NCBI GenBank assembly: GCA_016931365.1
Contig: JAFGEY010000217.1
Span: 1 to 64,000 of the forward strand
Direction: 5' to 3'
Source: Anaerolineae bacterium
Lineage (GTDB): Bacteria > Chloroflexota > Anaerolineae > JAFGEY01
DNA: 64,000 bases
The translations under genes and the position numbers were made by a program. The first letter of the stretch is position 1. Each line of letters begins with the position of its first letter. Below, in pieces: positions 24,848 through 33,622 of this stretch. The notes under the pieces are model-generated. The model was not told the origin of the DNA. It saw only the letters and a list, made by a program, of their open reading frames with translations, and ran no database searches.

Positions 24848-27800
24848 CTACTTGACCTCAACACTGCCCAACATCACGTGGTCGGCGACCGGCGTGCCCT
24901 CTGCGTCGAGCAAGGGGAGGCGCTGCATCGTTTCCAGCAGGTACCATCCCAGGGCCACCCGGTACGCGCCGGGCGGCGCATCGGCATTGAGGGTGACGGC
25001 GTATGCATCGGCGATCTCCTCCCCGGCCCGCCACGCGCTGGTGGGATGCGTGCCATCGCGCGGCCACACGTCGATCTGGCCCTTGAGCGTGCCGTCTGGC
25101 GCAAGCAACTGCACAAAGAGCGTGTAATCCTCGGCCATCGCTTGCAAGCATTGCCACTCGACGGTCAGTTCCAGCGCCCCGCCGGGCGTGAGTTCGTTCT
25201 GCATTAATTCGACACTGGAAAGCAGGATACGGTCGTCGAAATTGAACGTGCCCGGCGCGACGGGTGACCATCCACTGACGGCAATGGCTGGCAGCGCAAG
25301 CGTCTCCGTTTTTGACCGCAGCCAACCCGGCGTAAAGCGCACCCGCTCGCCGGAGGCCTTGTCGCGCACGGCGACCTCTACCCACGCATGTCCTGACACA
25401 GCCGGCATCGTCAGTATGTGTGTGGTGACGACCGTCTGGCGCAGCGGCCACTGCGAAGTGGAGTAAATCTTGCTACCTAATATTTCCCAGACCCAATCGC
25501 CTTGTCCTGACGGATCAAGCACCTGCACGCCAACCTCCAGGTCGGGCAAGGAAGCCGACGCCTGCCAGTACAATGTGAGCGACGCGCGCCCGGCCGGCGG
25601 GGACTGGTCGGGCAGGTCATAGCCGACAATCTGCCAGTTGGCAGAGACCACGCGCAAAGGACGGGCGATCTTGGGTGCGGTTGGCCCTCCTGACACGCTA
25701 ACCGTTTCCAGCGCAACCCAGGCTTGCCCCGCGCCGTCGATCAGCCCCGCTTCCGAAAAAGGTGGGAACAGGCCGACCTCCAGCCGGTACTCGCCCGGCG
25801 GCAGCGATTCATCGAGCGGAATTTCGTACCAGTCGGGGATGATCTCGCCCGCTTTCCACGCTGCTGTGGGGTACATATCGCCGACCGGGTGATGCGCCGC
25901 CGACCAGCGCACCGCGCCCAGCACGTCGATCAGGCGCAAATTCACCTGATACGGCCCGCCCACCTGTGCAAACGTGCGCCAGTCCAGGGTGAGATAGATC
26001 GACGTGCCGGCCTCTTGTGTTCCGGACAGCGTGTGCGCTAACAGTTGGATCGATACCTGACCACCCGGCGCATAAAAAACCACTTCCGGCTCGGCCATTT
26101 CCGGCGCATCCGCCAAAGCAGTCAGCGGCGTTTGTCCCACCTCGATCAGCGGCCCGGCGGAGCGCAAGTGATAGGGGTTGTCGAGGCCGGGCAGAAAGCG
26201 CGCCAAGTAGACCGTTTTGTCGTGCGCCAAGTCCCACACCAGCCGGTCGAGGTAGGCTTTTTCGTCACCCAGGATGACCACGTCCAGGTCTGAGCGGCGG
26301 CCCTCGACGCGGGCAAAATAGTCCAACGGGGGATGCTTTTCCCGGTCGGCGAGGAGGGTGGCCCCCTGTGCCAGGTCTTGTGAGAGAGCGTATTCGCCCC
26401 AGTGAGTCAGTCCCCAGGCCTCGCTCAGATCGACCAGCGGGGCATTCGCCCAGATCAGGGCCATCGGCAGCAGCGCGGCGAGCGAGGCCAGAACGGGACG
26501 CGCGATGGACGCTGCAAATCGTCGTCCCAACTCCCAGATCGCCAGCAGGCCGCTGCCCATCCACAGCGACAGGATCAGGTGATTGGGCAAAAACGAGTTC
26601 ACGTCGTTGTAATAGGCATACCACACCGTGCCCCAGACATAATAGGCCGCGTAGGCCAGCGCCGAAAAGGTCAGGGTGCGCCATTGCCGGCGCAGGGCCA
26701 TCGCAATGAGGCCGAGCAGTCCCAGCCCCACGCCGACGAGGCCGAATTGCATTCGTAAAAATCGCCAAAACATCTCTGCGCGCTCCGGCGAGACCCAATC
26801 GGTCAGGCGGATCGCCGCGCTGTAATATGCGCCCGAAATGTAGCGCAAGAATTCCGCCACCGACATACAGCCACCCTGCGCGCAGGCCCGCCAGGGGATG
26901 TAGAGATAAATCAGCAGCGGGGCCAGCGCAAAACCCAGCGCGATGAGCCATGCCCTGGGCCGCTTGAGCAGGCCGGGATCGCGCCAGAGCACGTATAGGG
27001 CCAGCGCCGGGACAAACATCAACATGGTGCGGTGATGGGTCAGGCTGAAGCCGTAGGCCAGCGCCAGCCAGTGCAAATATGGATGCGGCCCTTTCTCTTC
27101 TGGATCGACGGTGCCAAAAGCAATATAAAGAACAAGGGAGACAAAAAAGATATTAAGGGTGTATTTTTCCGGCTGCACGGCCTGCGTCCACAGGGTGTGC
27201 GAAAAGGCAAAGACCAGCGCGCTCCAGGCGGCGATCGGTTGGTTTTGGAGGATGCGCCGCGCCGTGCCGTAAAGCAGGGGGATGCTCGCCGCTGCATAAA
27301 GAGCGCAGAGAACGTTGATCCGCCAGGCGAGAGAGCCAAACGGGAACAGGGCGATCCAGATGCGGCCCAGGATCGGGAAGAGAGGGTAGCCGGTGGGGTG
27401 TGCGTAACCGAGTGTCGCCGAGATAGCCTGCAATTCATAGCCGTCGCGCTCGCCGACGCCGGGCGTGAGCGTGCTCAGGTAAAAAGCCAGCGGAAGGACG
27501 AACAACAGCACGGCGATCCAGCGAGCCGAGGCGCGCCGTGCCGGCGCGATGCGCCGGACGGAAAGCCCGACTCCCAGCGCGGCCGCTCCGCCCAGCAAAA
27601 CCCCGGCTTGAAGCAAGTTAGGTTGCGGCTGAGGCAGGTAAAAAACGAGCAAGTACAGGGGGAGCAGCGGGGCGACATCGCGCGCTCCGCCTCGCGCCCA
27701 CCACAACCAGGTCAGTCCAGCGGTTGAGAGCGCCGCCAGGGCCAGGGTAAGTGGCCAGCCGTAGAAAGAAAGGGGCATCCACGGTGCTTCGGCCAGAACG

Positions 27801-27970
27801 CGCGCCATGAACAAGCCGAGTACAGTCCATGCGCCTGCGGCAGCAACGATCTTGGCGCGTTCATCCGGCAGCATTTGAGCGAGTTTTTTGATCAGGTGAG
27901 GCATACTATAGCATACAACTCGACCTTCCAGGAAGCTTGCGGCCTTCCGGAAGATACAAAGGCGAGCCAT
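24848..27970 (-). CDS. Large DUF2723-like membrane glycosyltransferase with repeated C-terminal beta modules
   Basis: 1040 residues, read from the ATG that overlaps the PBP2 stop (TGATG). No clear ribosome binding site is seen, so an ATG at 27904 is possible. The N-terminal half has about twelve membrane helices; TPGVGERDGYELQAISATLG and AHPTGYPLFPILGRIW match the DUF2723/TMEM260 O-mannosyltransferase-type signature (acidic residue, then HPTGYPL). From about residue 570, three beta-sandwich modules follow (for example YTLFVQLLAPDGTLKGQID; HPTSAWRAGEEIADAY; PPGAYRVALGWY). The same module ends two other glycosyltransferases in the window. Its link to the cell-shape operon suggests an envelope role. 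Confidence 0.7.
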   Translation of the reverse strand: MARLCIFRKAASFLEGRVVCYSMPHLIKKLAQMLPDERAKIVAAAGAWTVLGLFMARVLAEAPWMPLSFYGWPLTLALAALSTAGLTWLWWARGGARDVAPLLPLYLLVFYLPQPQPNLLQAGVLLGGAAALGVGLSVRRIAPARRASARWIAVLLFVLPLAFYLSTLTPGVGERDGYELQAISATLGYAHPTGYPLFPILGRIWIALFPFGSLAWRINVLCALYAAASIPLLYGTARRILQNQPIAAWSALVFAFSHTLWTQAVQPEKYTLNIFFVSLVLYIAFGTVDPEEKGPHPYLHWLALAYGFSLTHHRTMLMFVPALALYVLWRDPGLLKRPRAWLIALGFALAPLLIYLYIPWRACAQGGCMSVAEFLRYISGAYYSAAIRLTDWVSPERAEMFWRFLRMQFGLVGVGLGLLGLIAMALRRQWRTLTFSALAYAAYYVWGTVWYAYYNDVNSFLPNHLILSLWMGSGLLAIWELGRRFAASIARPVLASLAALLPMALIWANAPLVDLSEAWGLTHWGEYALSQDLAQGATLLADREKHPPLDYFARVEGRRSDLDVVILGDEKAYLDRLVWDLAHDKTVYLARFLPGLDNPYHLRSAGPLIEVGQTPLTALADAPEMAEPEVVFYAPGGQVSIQLLAHTLSGTQEAGTSIYLTLDWRTFAQVGGPYQVNLRLIDVLGAVRWSAAHHPVGDMYPTAAWKAGEIIPDWYEIPLDESLPPGEYRLEVGLFPPFSEAGLIDGAGQAWVALETVSVSGGPTAPKIARPLRVVSANWQIVGYDLPDQSPPAGRASLTLYWQASASLPDLEVGVQVLDPSGQGDWVWEILGSKIYSTSQWPLRQTVVTTHILTMPAVSGHAWVEVAVRDKASGERVRFTPGWLRSKTETLALPAIAVSGWSPVAPGTFNFDDRILLSSVELMQNELTPGGALELTVEWQCLQAMAEDYTLFVQLLAPDGTLKGQIDVWPRDGTHPTSAWRAGEEIADAYAVTLNADAPPGAYRVALGWYLLETMQRLPLLDAEGTPVADHVMLGSVEVK

Positions 27971-29934
27971 CAATAGAGTTGGAAATAGTAATTCATAATC
28001 TCTTCGACGACAGGCAGGGAGGTCACTGCGCCTTCGCCACCGCCATAGACAAAGACGGTCACGGCGATCTCGGGATCATCATAAGGTGCAAAAGCGGTGA
28101 ACCAGGCGTGCGCAGTCAAAATGCGCCCGTTTTCATCGCGGCAGTTGGGGTTGTCGCAATATTCGGCGGTGCCGGTCTTGGCGGCAACCTTGAGCGGACC
28201 AGCGAGGGTGAAGCCCAGCGCCGTGCCGCGAGTGATCGCCGCGCGCATCCCTTCGCGCACCAGTTGCAGGTTCTCCTCGTCCACAGGCACCTGGCGGGTG
28301 ACGACGGGCGCGAAATCGCGCACCACCTGGCCGCTCGCATCGACGATCTGGTAGACCAACTGCGGCTGATACACCGTGCCCCCGTTGGCGACGGTCGCCG
28401 TGGTGTGGTGCACCTGTAACGGCGTCGCCAGCAGGTCTCCCTGGCCGATGCCCATGTTGTAAGTGTCGCCAGTGGTCCAGCGCTCGCCAAAAGTGCGCCG
28501 TTTCCAGGTGACGTTGGGAATAAGCCCCGCCGCTTCCGCCGGCAGATCGATGCCGGTAGGATTGCCATAGCCGAACGCCTGCGCGTATGTGGTCAGGCGA
28601 TCCAGACCCAGGCCCTTGAACTGGTCGCGGTACCCGCCGCTGATCATATAAAAGTAAATATCACACGAGTAAGCGATACCTGAAACAATATCTAGCCGGC
28701 CGTGGCCGTAATGATATGGGGCGGTCCAGCAGTAAAAAGGCTGAGCCAGTTGGGGGTTGTCGGGATAGTATTCGTTGGGCAACATCAGGACGCCCGAATC
28801 GGAAGGACAGTTGATCAGCGTCCACCGTCCGACCACACCCTCTTGCAGCGCCCCCGATGCGGGAACCAGCTTGAAGGTCGAACCGGGCGGGTAAAGTCCG
28901 GCGATGGCATGATTGAGCAGCGGGTGATTGGGATCGGTGTTCAGTCGGTTAAAGTCTTTGGCCGAAATGCCCTCGGCAAAGAGGTTGTTGTCAAAGGTGG
29001 GCAGGCTGACCATAGCCAGGATTTCGCCCGTCTTGACCTTGGAAACCAGGGCCACTGCCGAACCGGATTTGGCCTTGCTCATCGCCTGGCCCAATATCTC
29101 TTCGACGTAATGTTGCAAATCCAGGTCGAGGGTCAGGATCAGGCTGTGCCCGGGCTGGGGCAAGACGGGCTGCCCGACGTTACGCACTTTGCGCCCGGCG
29201 ACATCCACCTCGATCGTCTCGCGCCCTTTGCTCCCGCACAAGTCTTGCTCATAAGTGTATTCCAGCCCAGACAGGCCGATGCGATCCTCAGGGGCATAGC
29301 CCTGCGCCGGGCCATATTCTTCCGTCCATGAGGCAGGAATCGCCCCCATATACCCGATCAAGTGCGCGGTCAGCGAGCCGGTCAGGTATTCGCGCACCGC
29401 GCCGACCTGGACGAGCACGCCGGGCAGGTCCAGGTGAGCTTCTTCGATCTGAAAGATAGCCTCGGGGGACACTCCTTCCTTGAGCACAATCGGCTCATAG
29501 GGCGCATATAGCCAGCCCTGCATAAACAGGTCACGCAGCCCCAGGCGCGCCTGGCCCTGAAAGGGTGGATAGGGCGATGGCGCAAGATCGCTGACCAGGG
29601 GCAGATCGAGCAACTCGTGCAGGCGTTGGAGGATTTTTTCCTGCTTGACGGGATCGTCGGGGAAATAGGCCGGGATGATCAGCACCTTGAAACGAGGTAT
29701 GTTGCGCACCAACAATTCGCCGGTGCGGTCGTACATCACGCCGCGCGCGGTTTCAGAGGTGACCAGCCGGGTGCGGTTTTGCCGGGCCATCTCAGTGTAC
29801 TCGGTCCCGGCGACGGTGTGCAGCCGCCACAGCCGCCAGCCAAAAATGGCAAAGGCCAGCACAAAGCCGATCTGCAAAACGGCGATGCGGCGCAAAGAGA
29901 TCGTTTGCAAGCGTTTCAACGTTGTCGTAAGCAT
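27970..29934 (-). CDS. mrdA: Penicillin-binding protein 2 (elongasome transpeptidase)
   Basis: 654 residues. One membrane helix (about residues 17-36), a dimerisation/pedestal domain, then the transpeptidase domain with all three motifs: S352-T-F-K355, S423-C-D425 and K586-T-G588. This is the class B PBP that crosslinks peptidoglycan during side-wall elongation together with RodA and MreBCD. It sits at the end of mreB-mreC-mreD-C39, as in many rod-shaped bacteria, except for the inserted peptidase gene. A perfect palindrome separates it from the C39 gene. No rodA is present in the window. Confidence 0.9.
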   Translation of the reverse strand: MLTTTLKRLQTISLRRIAVLQIGFVLAFAIFGWRLWRLHTVAGTEYTEMARQNRTRLVTSETARGVMYDRTGELLVRNIPRFKVLIIPAYFPDDPVKQEKILQRLHELLDLPLVSDLAPSPYPPFQGQARLGLRDLFMQGWLYAPYEPIVLKEGVSPEAIFQIEEAHLDLPGVLVQVGAVREYLTGSLTAHLIGYMGAIPASWTEEYGPAQGYAPEDRIGLSGLEYTYEQDLCGSKGRETIEVDVAGRKVRNVGQPVLPQPGHSLILTLDLDLQHYVEEILGQAMSKAKSGSAVALVSKVKTGEILAMVSLPTFDNNLFAEGISAKDFNRLNTDPNHPLLNHAIAGLYPPGSTFKLVPASGALQEGVVGRWTLINCPSDSGVLMLPNEYYPDNPQLAQPFYCWTAPYHYGHGRLDIVSGIAYSCDIYFYMISGGYRDQFKGLGLDRLTTYAQAFGYGNPTGIDLPAEAAGLIPNVTWKRRTFGERWTTGDTYNMGIGQGDLLATPLQVHHTTATVANGGTVYQPQLVYQIVDASGQVVRDFAPVVTRQVPVDEENLQLVREGMRAAITRGTALGFTLAGPLKVAAKTGTAEYCDNPNCRDENGRILTAHAWFTAFAPYDDPEIAVTVFVYGGGEGAVTSLPVVEEIMNYYFQLY

Positions 29935-29966
29935 CGATCTGTTCCCGATCAGAAAATGGGTTTCCG

Positions 29967-29994
29967 GTAGGGGCGCATCACGATGCGCCCCTAC
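29967..29994. repeat. Short perfect palindrome with GTAGGGGCG ends
   Basis: GTAGGGGCGCATC (29967-29979) pairs with GATGCGCCCCTAC (29982-29994), loop AC. It has the same GTAGGGGCG outer arm as the ~104 bp elements but no interior. It lies between the C39 peptidase and PBP2 genes and could be a processing or pausing site. Confidence 0.75.
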
Positions 29995-29996
29995 GA

Positions 29997-30920
29997 TTAT
30001 GGCCCGACGACCAGGGCCATATTATCCAGATACGCGAACGAGCGCATAAATTCGCCTTCGAAATAAAATTTAGCCGTGCCGGTGTAGGGATCGTTGACCC
30101 AGAACCCGTCGGCGTTGTAGCCAACCACAAGCAGGGCATGCTCAAAGGGCACCAGGGTGACCACCTCGCCGTCGCTCAATATGATCTCACGCGGCGTCTG
30201 CACTTGCAGGTCATAGGTAACCCAGGCAATGATCACTCGCCCGTGGCGCAGATGGTCGCGTAACTCGGGCGTGCCGCCGACAAACGTCTGCACCTGGAGG
30301 CCAAGATCGGTCAAGACCTGACGTAACGGCCCGGCATAGACGCCGTAATCGTCCAGGCCGCCATATGCCCCGTCGACGTTGCCGCGAAAACCCCGGTGCG
30401 GGTTCTCATCAAAGGGCAAGGCAGCGAAAATATCGGCCTCGCTGACCTGTACGTCAAAAAAATGGGCAGCCATCGCCGCCGCGCTCAATTCGCAACTCAA
30501 ACTGCGCTCTTGTTCGAACACCGGCGCGTCGAGGACAAGGGCCAGTGGCGGCTTGATCAGCACGGTCGAGGCCTCAGATGCAGCTTCAAGTCCCGCCACA
30601 CGCGCGCCCAACAGCGCCAATTCGGCACGCGCCCGTTCCAATTCTTCCGACTGTTCAGCCTGGCGGGTCTGCGCAGCCAGGACAAAGGCCGTCGATTGGG
30701 CACTAACCGTCGCCAGCGAATGGTTCAGTTCTGCGTATCGTTGGGTATTCTGAATGCCCGGAATCGGCGCACGGTTGTTCTGCCGCGCGTAAACGACCCA
30801 ACCGGCAATCGCCATACAGATCAGCCCAATCAACAAGAGTGCGCCCAATACGACGGTCACCGGATCGATGGGACGCTTGGCGTGCCGATGAGCCAACATC
30901 TCTCGCGGTGCGTCGCTCAC
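29997..30920 (-). CDS. Membrane-anchored C39-like cysteine peptidase of the mre operon
   Basis: 307 residues. A membrane helix (about 22-46) is followed by a coiled coil (about 60-115) and a peptidase C39-like domain from about 125. The catalytic set is visible: C143 in SLSCELSAAAM, H261 in FEHALLVVGYN and N276-D277 in WVNDPYTG. It overlaps mreD by four bases, so it is an operon member, not a passenger. C39 enzymes cut leader peptides at double glycines or related targets; here there is no ABC transporter domain. It may process an elongasome or envelope partner (inference). Confidence 0.8.
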   Translation of the reverse strand: MSDAPREMLAHRHAKRPIDPVTVVLGALLLIGLICMAIAGWVVYARQNNRAPIPGIQNTQRYAELNHSLATVSAQSTAFVLAAQTRQAEQSEELERARAELALLGARVAGLEAASEASTVLIKPPLALVLDAPVFEQERSLSCELSAAAMAAHFFDVQVSEADIFAALPFDENPHRGFRGNVDGAYGGLDDYGVYAGPLRQVLTDLGLQVQTFVGGTPELRDHLRHGRVIIAWVTYDLQVQTPREIILSDGEVVTLVPFEHALLVVGYNADGFWVNDPYTGTAKFYFEGEFMRSFAYLDNMALVVGP

Positions 30921-31417
30921 AAGACGATCTCCTCGCGGTGCAGGCAGCGATGCAGCGCGCGCAAAATCAGGTAAATCGGCGCCATCAACAGCGTATTCAG
31001 CAGCATGCTTGGCAGCACAGCCCGGCTGAAATACGCCCCAAATGGAGCCGACCAGCCGGTCAGGTACAGGCCGCCCAGCAGAGCCAGTTCATAGCCAAGC
31101 GTTGCCAGCGGGATGATCAGCAGCGGCATCAGCAGGTCGGAGCGAAAGATGGTGCTTTCACCCAGCCCCGATAAAAAACTGACTAGCAGCAGGGCGAGAG
31201 TGTGCAGCCCAAATGTGCCCGCCGAAAGCAGGTCGAGCGGAATGCCGCCGATCAAGGCCCACAACATGCCTTCCTCCGCGCCGCTCAAAATGCTCCACGA
31301 GATGACGACCATCAGCATCAGTTCGGGATGGACGCCCCACAGAGTGACGCGAGGCAGCACCGTGCTCTGCACCAACGCCAGTCCAAAGAGCAGCAGCATG
31401 GTCAGATAGACGTTCAT
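30917..31417 (-). CDS. mreD: Rod shape-determining protein MreD
   Basis: 166 residues with five hydrophobic segments. The family features are LVQSTVLPRVTLWGVHPELM near the start and EEGMLWALIGGIPLDLLSAGTFG mid-way (the G-x-x-x-D-x-x pattern of MreD). It overlaps mreC and the C39 gene by four bases each. MreD is a membrane partner of MreC in the elongation machine. Confidence 0.85.
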   Translation of the reverse strand: MNVYLTMLLLFGLALVQSTVLPRVTLWGVHPELMLMVVISWSILSGAEEGMLWALIGGIPLDLLSAGTFGLHTLALLLVSFLSGLGESTIFRSDLLMPLLIIPLATLGYELALLGGLYLTGWSAPFGAYFSRAVLPSMLLNTLLMAPIYLILRALHRCLHREEIVL

Positions 31418-32346
31418 GGGGTTGGCGTCGCTCTCTGATCGGGCGTGGGGGTGAGTTCTGGCTCAACCTCGTCGCCGCCATCCTCGATGGTTTGACCGTT
31501 GTCGTTGAGCGCCGCATCGATGTCGATCGGCTCAAAACTGGTCAACACGAGCACGGTCTCGATCTGTTCAAAGTCAACCGAAGGGCGCACGATAGCCTGC
31601 TGAAAGGTGGCGACGTCGTTCTGCACCACCTCGACGATCTGGCCGATGACCAATCCCTTGGGGTAATTGCCGCCCGTTCCCGAGGTGAGCACCATCTCGC
31701 CGACGGCGATTTGTCCTTCCTGGGGGACATAATCCATCATCAGGTCCTCGCCGAGCCGCCCGGAGACGATGCCTTGCAGGCGCGAAGCCTGGATCAACGC
31801 GGCAACCGAATTGGAGGGATCGATGATCAGCAGGACTTTGGCCCAGTTTGGCCCTACAGCGCGGATGTGTCCCACCAGGCCGCGCTCGGTGACCACCGGC
31901 ATGCCGACCCGGATGCCGGCGCGTTTGCCCACGTCGATGATCAGGATCGACATAAAATTGTTTGGCTCGGAACCGATCACCCGCCCGCGCACTTCGGCGG
32001 CCTTGAGGGTGTACTGGGGATGCGTTTCAGTAAAATCGAGCTTGCGGCGCAGGTCTTCGTTCTGCGCCTCGATCTCTTTGAGGCGGACGTTTTCGATCAT
32101 CAACTGATCGACCAGACTCGTAAGCTGACGATTCTCTTCGCGCAGATTGCGCAAATCGCGCAGCGAACTGCCGGTCCCGATGACGCGCTCGGTGATGCCA
32201 TCAACCAGCCGCAGGATCGGGGTGGTCAGTTGTAAAAACAGCCCCTCCAGAGGCACCAGCGCGCCGAGTTCGTCGAGCACCAGCCCGGCGACGACGAGCA
32301 GGGCCAATGTTCCAAAAATGATCGAACGAGAAGAAAGGTTTTTCAC
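31414..32346 (-). CDS. mreC: Cell shape-determining protein MreC
   Basis: 310 residues. One membrane helix (about 10-30) is followed by a coiled coil (about 60-105) and the double beta-barrel MreC domain: VIGSEPNNFMSILIIDVG, GMPVVTERGLVGHIRAVG and LMMDYVPQEGQIAVGEMVLT. The C-terminus is an acidic/proline-rich tail (EPELTPTPDQRATPTP). MreC links MreB inside to PBP2 outside. Confidence 0.9.
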   Translation of the reverse strand: MKNLSSRSIIFGTLALLVVAGLVLDELGALVPLEGLFLQLTTPILRLVDGITERVIGTGSSLRDLRNLREENRQLTSLVDQLMIENVRLKEIEAQNEDLRRKLDFTETHPQYTLKAAEVRGRVIGSEPNNFMSILIIDVGKRAGIRVGMPVVTERGLVGHIRAVGPNWAKVLLIIDPSNSVAALIQASRLQGIVSGRLGEDLMMDYVPQEGQIAVGEMVLTSGTGGNYPKGLVIGQIVEVVQNDVATFQQAIVRPSVDFEQIETVLVLTSFEPIDIDAALNDNGQTIEDGGDEVEPELTPTPDQRATPTP

Positions 32347-32382
32347 CTCGCCTTTTCCATTTGTGAACCACTCGCAGAAAAA

Positions 32383-32448
32383 ATCAACGGATCAAGCCTT
32401 TCAGCGGATCGCCGGGTGGTCCGCTTGAATCTGCTTGATCCGCTGATC
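32383..32448. repeat. Imperfect 31 bp inverted repeat between mreC and mreB
   Basis: The arm at 32383-32413 and the arm at 32418-32448 are reverse complements with a few differences, both built from the unit CGGATCAAGC; the loop is GGGT. It has no T-run. In an operon it may reduce read-through or stabilise the mreB message. Confidence 0.7.
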
Positions 32449-32475
32449 GTTTCGCGTATAAACGGGTGTGACTGA

Positions 32476-33543
32476 CTAGCGGCGCAACCGCGGTGCAATG
32501 CGTTCTGTGGGAGCCAGCACCTCTTTGTAGCGATCCAGGTCTTCCAGCACGCGGCCCGCGCCGCGCGCCACGCAGGTCATCGGATCCTCGGCCACATAGC
32601 AGTGCATTTTGGTTTCTTCGCTCAACCGCTCGGCCAGGCCTTGCAACTGCGCGCCGCCGCCGGCCAGGCAGATTCCCTGTTCCATCAGATCGGCAATCAG
32701 TTCGGGTGGCGTTTCGTCAAGCGCATCGCGCACGGCATCGACGATCACCAATACGGAAGCGCTCAGTGCCTCGCGGATCTCGATGCTGCTGACCTCGACC
32801 GAATCGGGCAGGCCGGTGACCAAGTTGCGCCCGCGTAAAACCATCGTTTTTTCTTCGGGCAACGAATAAGCCGAGCCGATGGTTATCTTGCAGCGTTCGG
32901 CCATCCGCCCGCCGATGAGCAGGTTGTACTTTTGCCGCGCATAAGCCTCGATGTCTTCGTCCATCTCGTCGCCGGCGATGCGGATCGAACGGCTGATCAC
33001 GATGCCGCTCAGCGAGAACACGGCCACTTCGGTCGTACCGCCGCCCACGTCGACGACCATCGATCCGACGGCCTCGGTGACGGGCAGGCCCGCGCCGACC
33101 GCGGATGCGGTGGGTTCTTCGATCAGAAAGGCTTCGCGCGCGCCAGCCGAGATAGTGGCCTGATACACCGCGCGCCGCTCGACCTCGGTGACGCCGCTGG
33201 GGATGCCCACCACCACGCGCGGGCGTGGGTTGGGAATCATAAAGTTGTTGTGTGCGCGCTGGATAAAATAGCGCAGCATCGCTTCGGTAATGTCAAAGTC
33301 CGAGATCACGCCGTCGCGCAATGGGCGAATGGCGACGATGTTGGGCGGCGTGCGCCAGGCCATCTCTTTGGCTTCGCTGCCGATGGCCAGCACCTTTTTC
33401 GTCTTGGTGTCGATCGAGACAAATGAAGGCTCGTTGATCACGATGCCTTTGCCGCGAACGTAGACCAGGGTGTTGGCCGTGCCGAGGTCGATACCAATGT
33501 CCTGGGAGAAAAGGCCCAGCAGGGCGTTCAATGGATTAAACAA
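32476..33543 (-). CDS. mreB: Rod shape-determining protein MreB
   Basis: 355 residues, usual length. Actin-fold motifs: DIGIDLGTANTLVYVRGKG (phosphate 1), VVDVGGGTTEVAVFSLSGI (phosphate 2), and CLAGGGAQLQGLAERL (adenosine). The amphipathic N-terminus (MFNPLNALLGLF) would contact the membrane. MreB filaments steer peptidoglycan synthesis. It is the first gene of the operon mreB-mreC-mreD-C39-PBP2. Confidence 0.95.
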   Translation of the reverse strand: MFNPLNALLGLFSQDIGIDLGTANTLVYVRGKGIVINEPSFVSIDTKTKKVLAIGSEAKEMAWRTPPNIVAIRPLRDGVISDFDITEAMLRYFIQRAHNNFMIPNPRPRVVVGIPSGVTEVERRAVYQATISAGAREAFLIEEPTASAVGAGLPVTEAVGSMVVDVGGGTTEVAVFSLSGIVISRSIRIAGDEMDEDIEAYARQKYNLLIGGRMAERCKITIGSAYSLPEEKTMVLRGRNLVTGLPDSVEVSSIEIREALSASVLVIVDAVRDALDETPPELIADLMEQGICLAGGGAQLQGLAERLSEETKMHCYVAEDPMTCVARGAGRVLEDLDRYKEVLAPTERIAPRLRR

Positions 33544-33601
33544 CGGGTTTCCTCCAACCGAGATCGCCGTCCGGCCCCTAGTTGGCCGGAGCGCGTGGGA
33601 T

Positions 33602-33610
33602 ATTATACCA
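33602..33610 (-). promoter_or_regulatory. Extended -10 promoter of the mreB operon
   Basis: On the minus strand TGGTATAAT is a perfect TATAAT with a TGn extension, about 60 bases before the mreB start. No convincing -35 lies 17 bases further up, which is common for extended -10 promoters. Confidence 0.6.
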
Positions 33611-33622
33611 CAACTTGGACAA

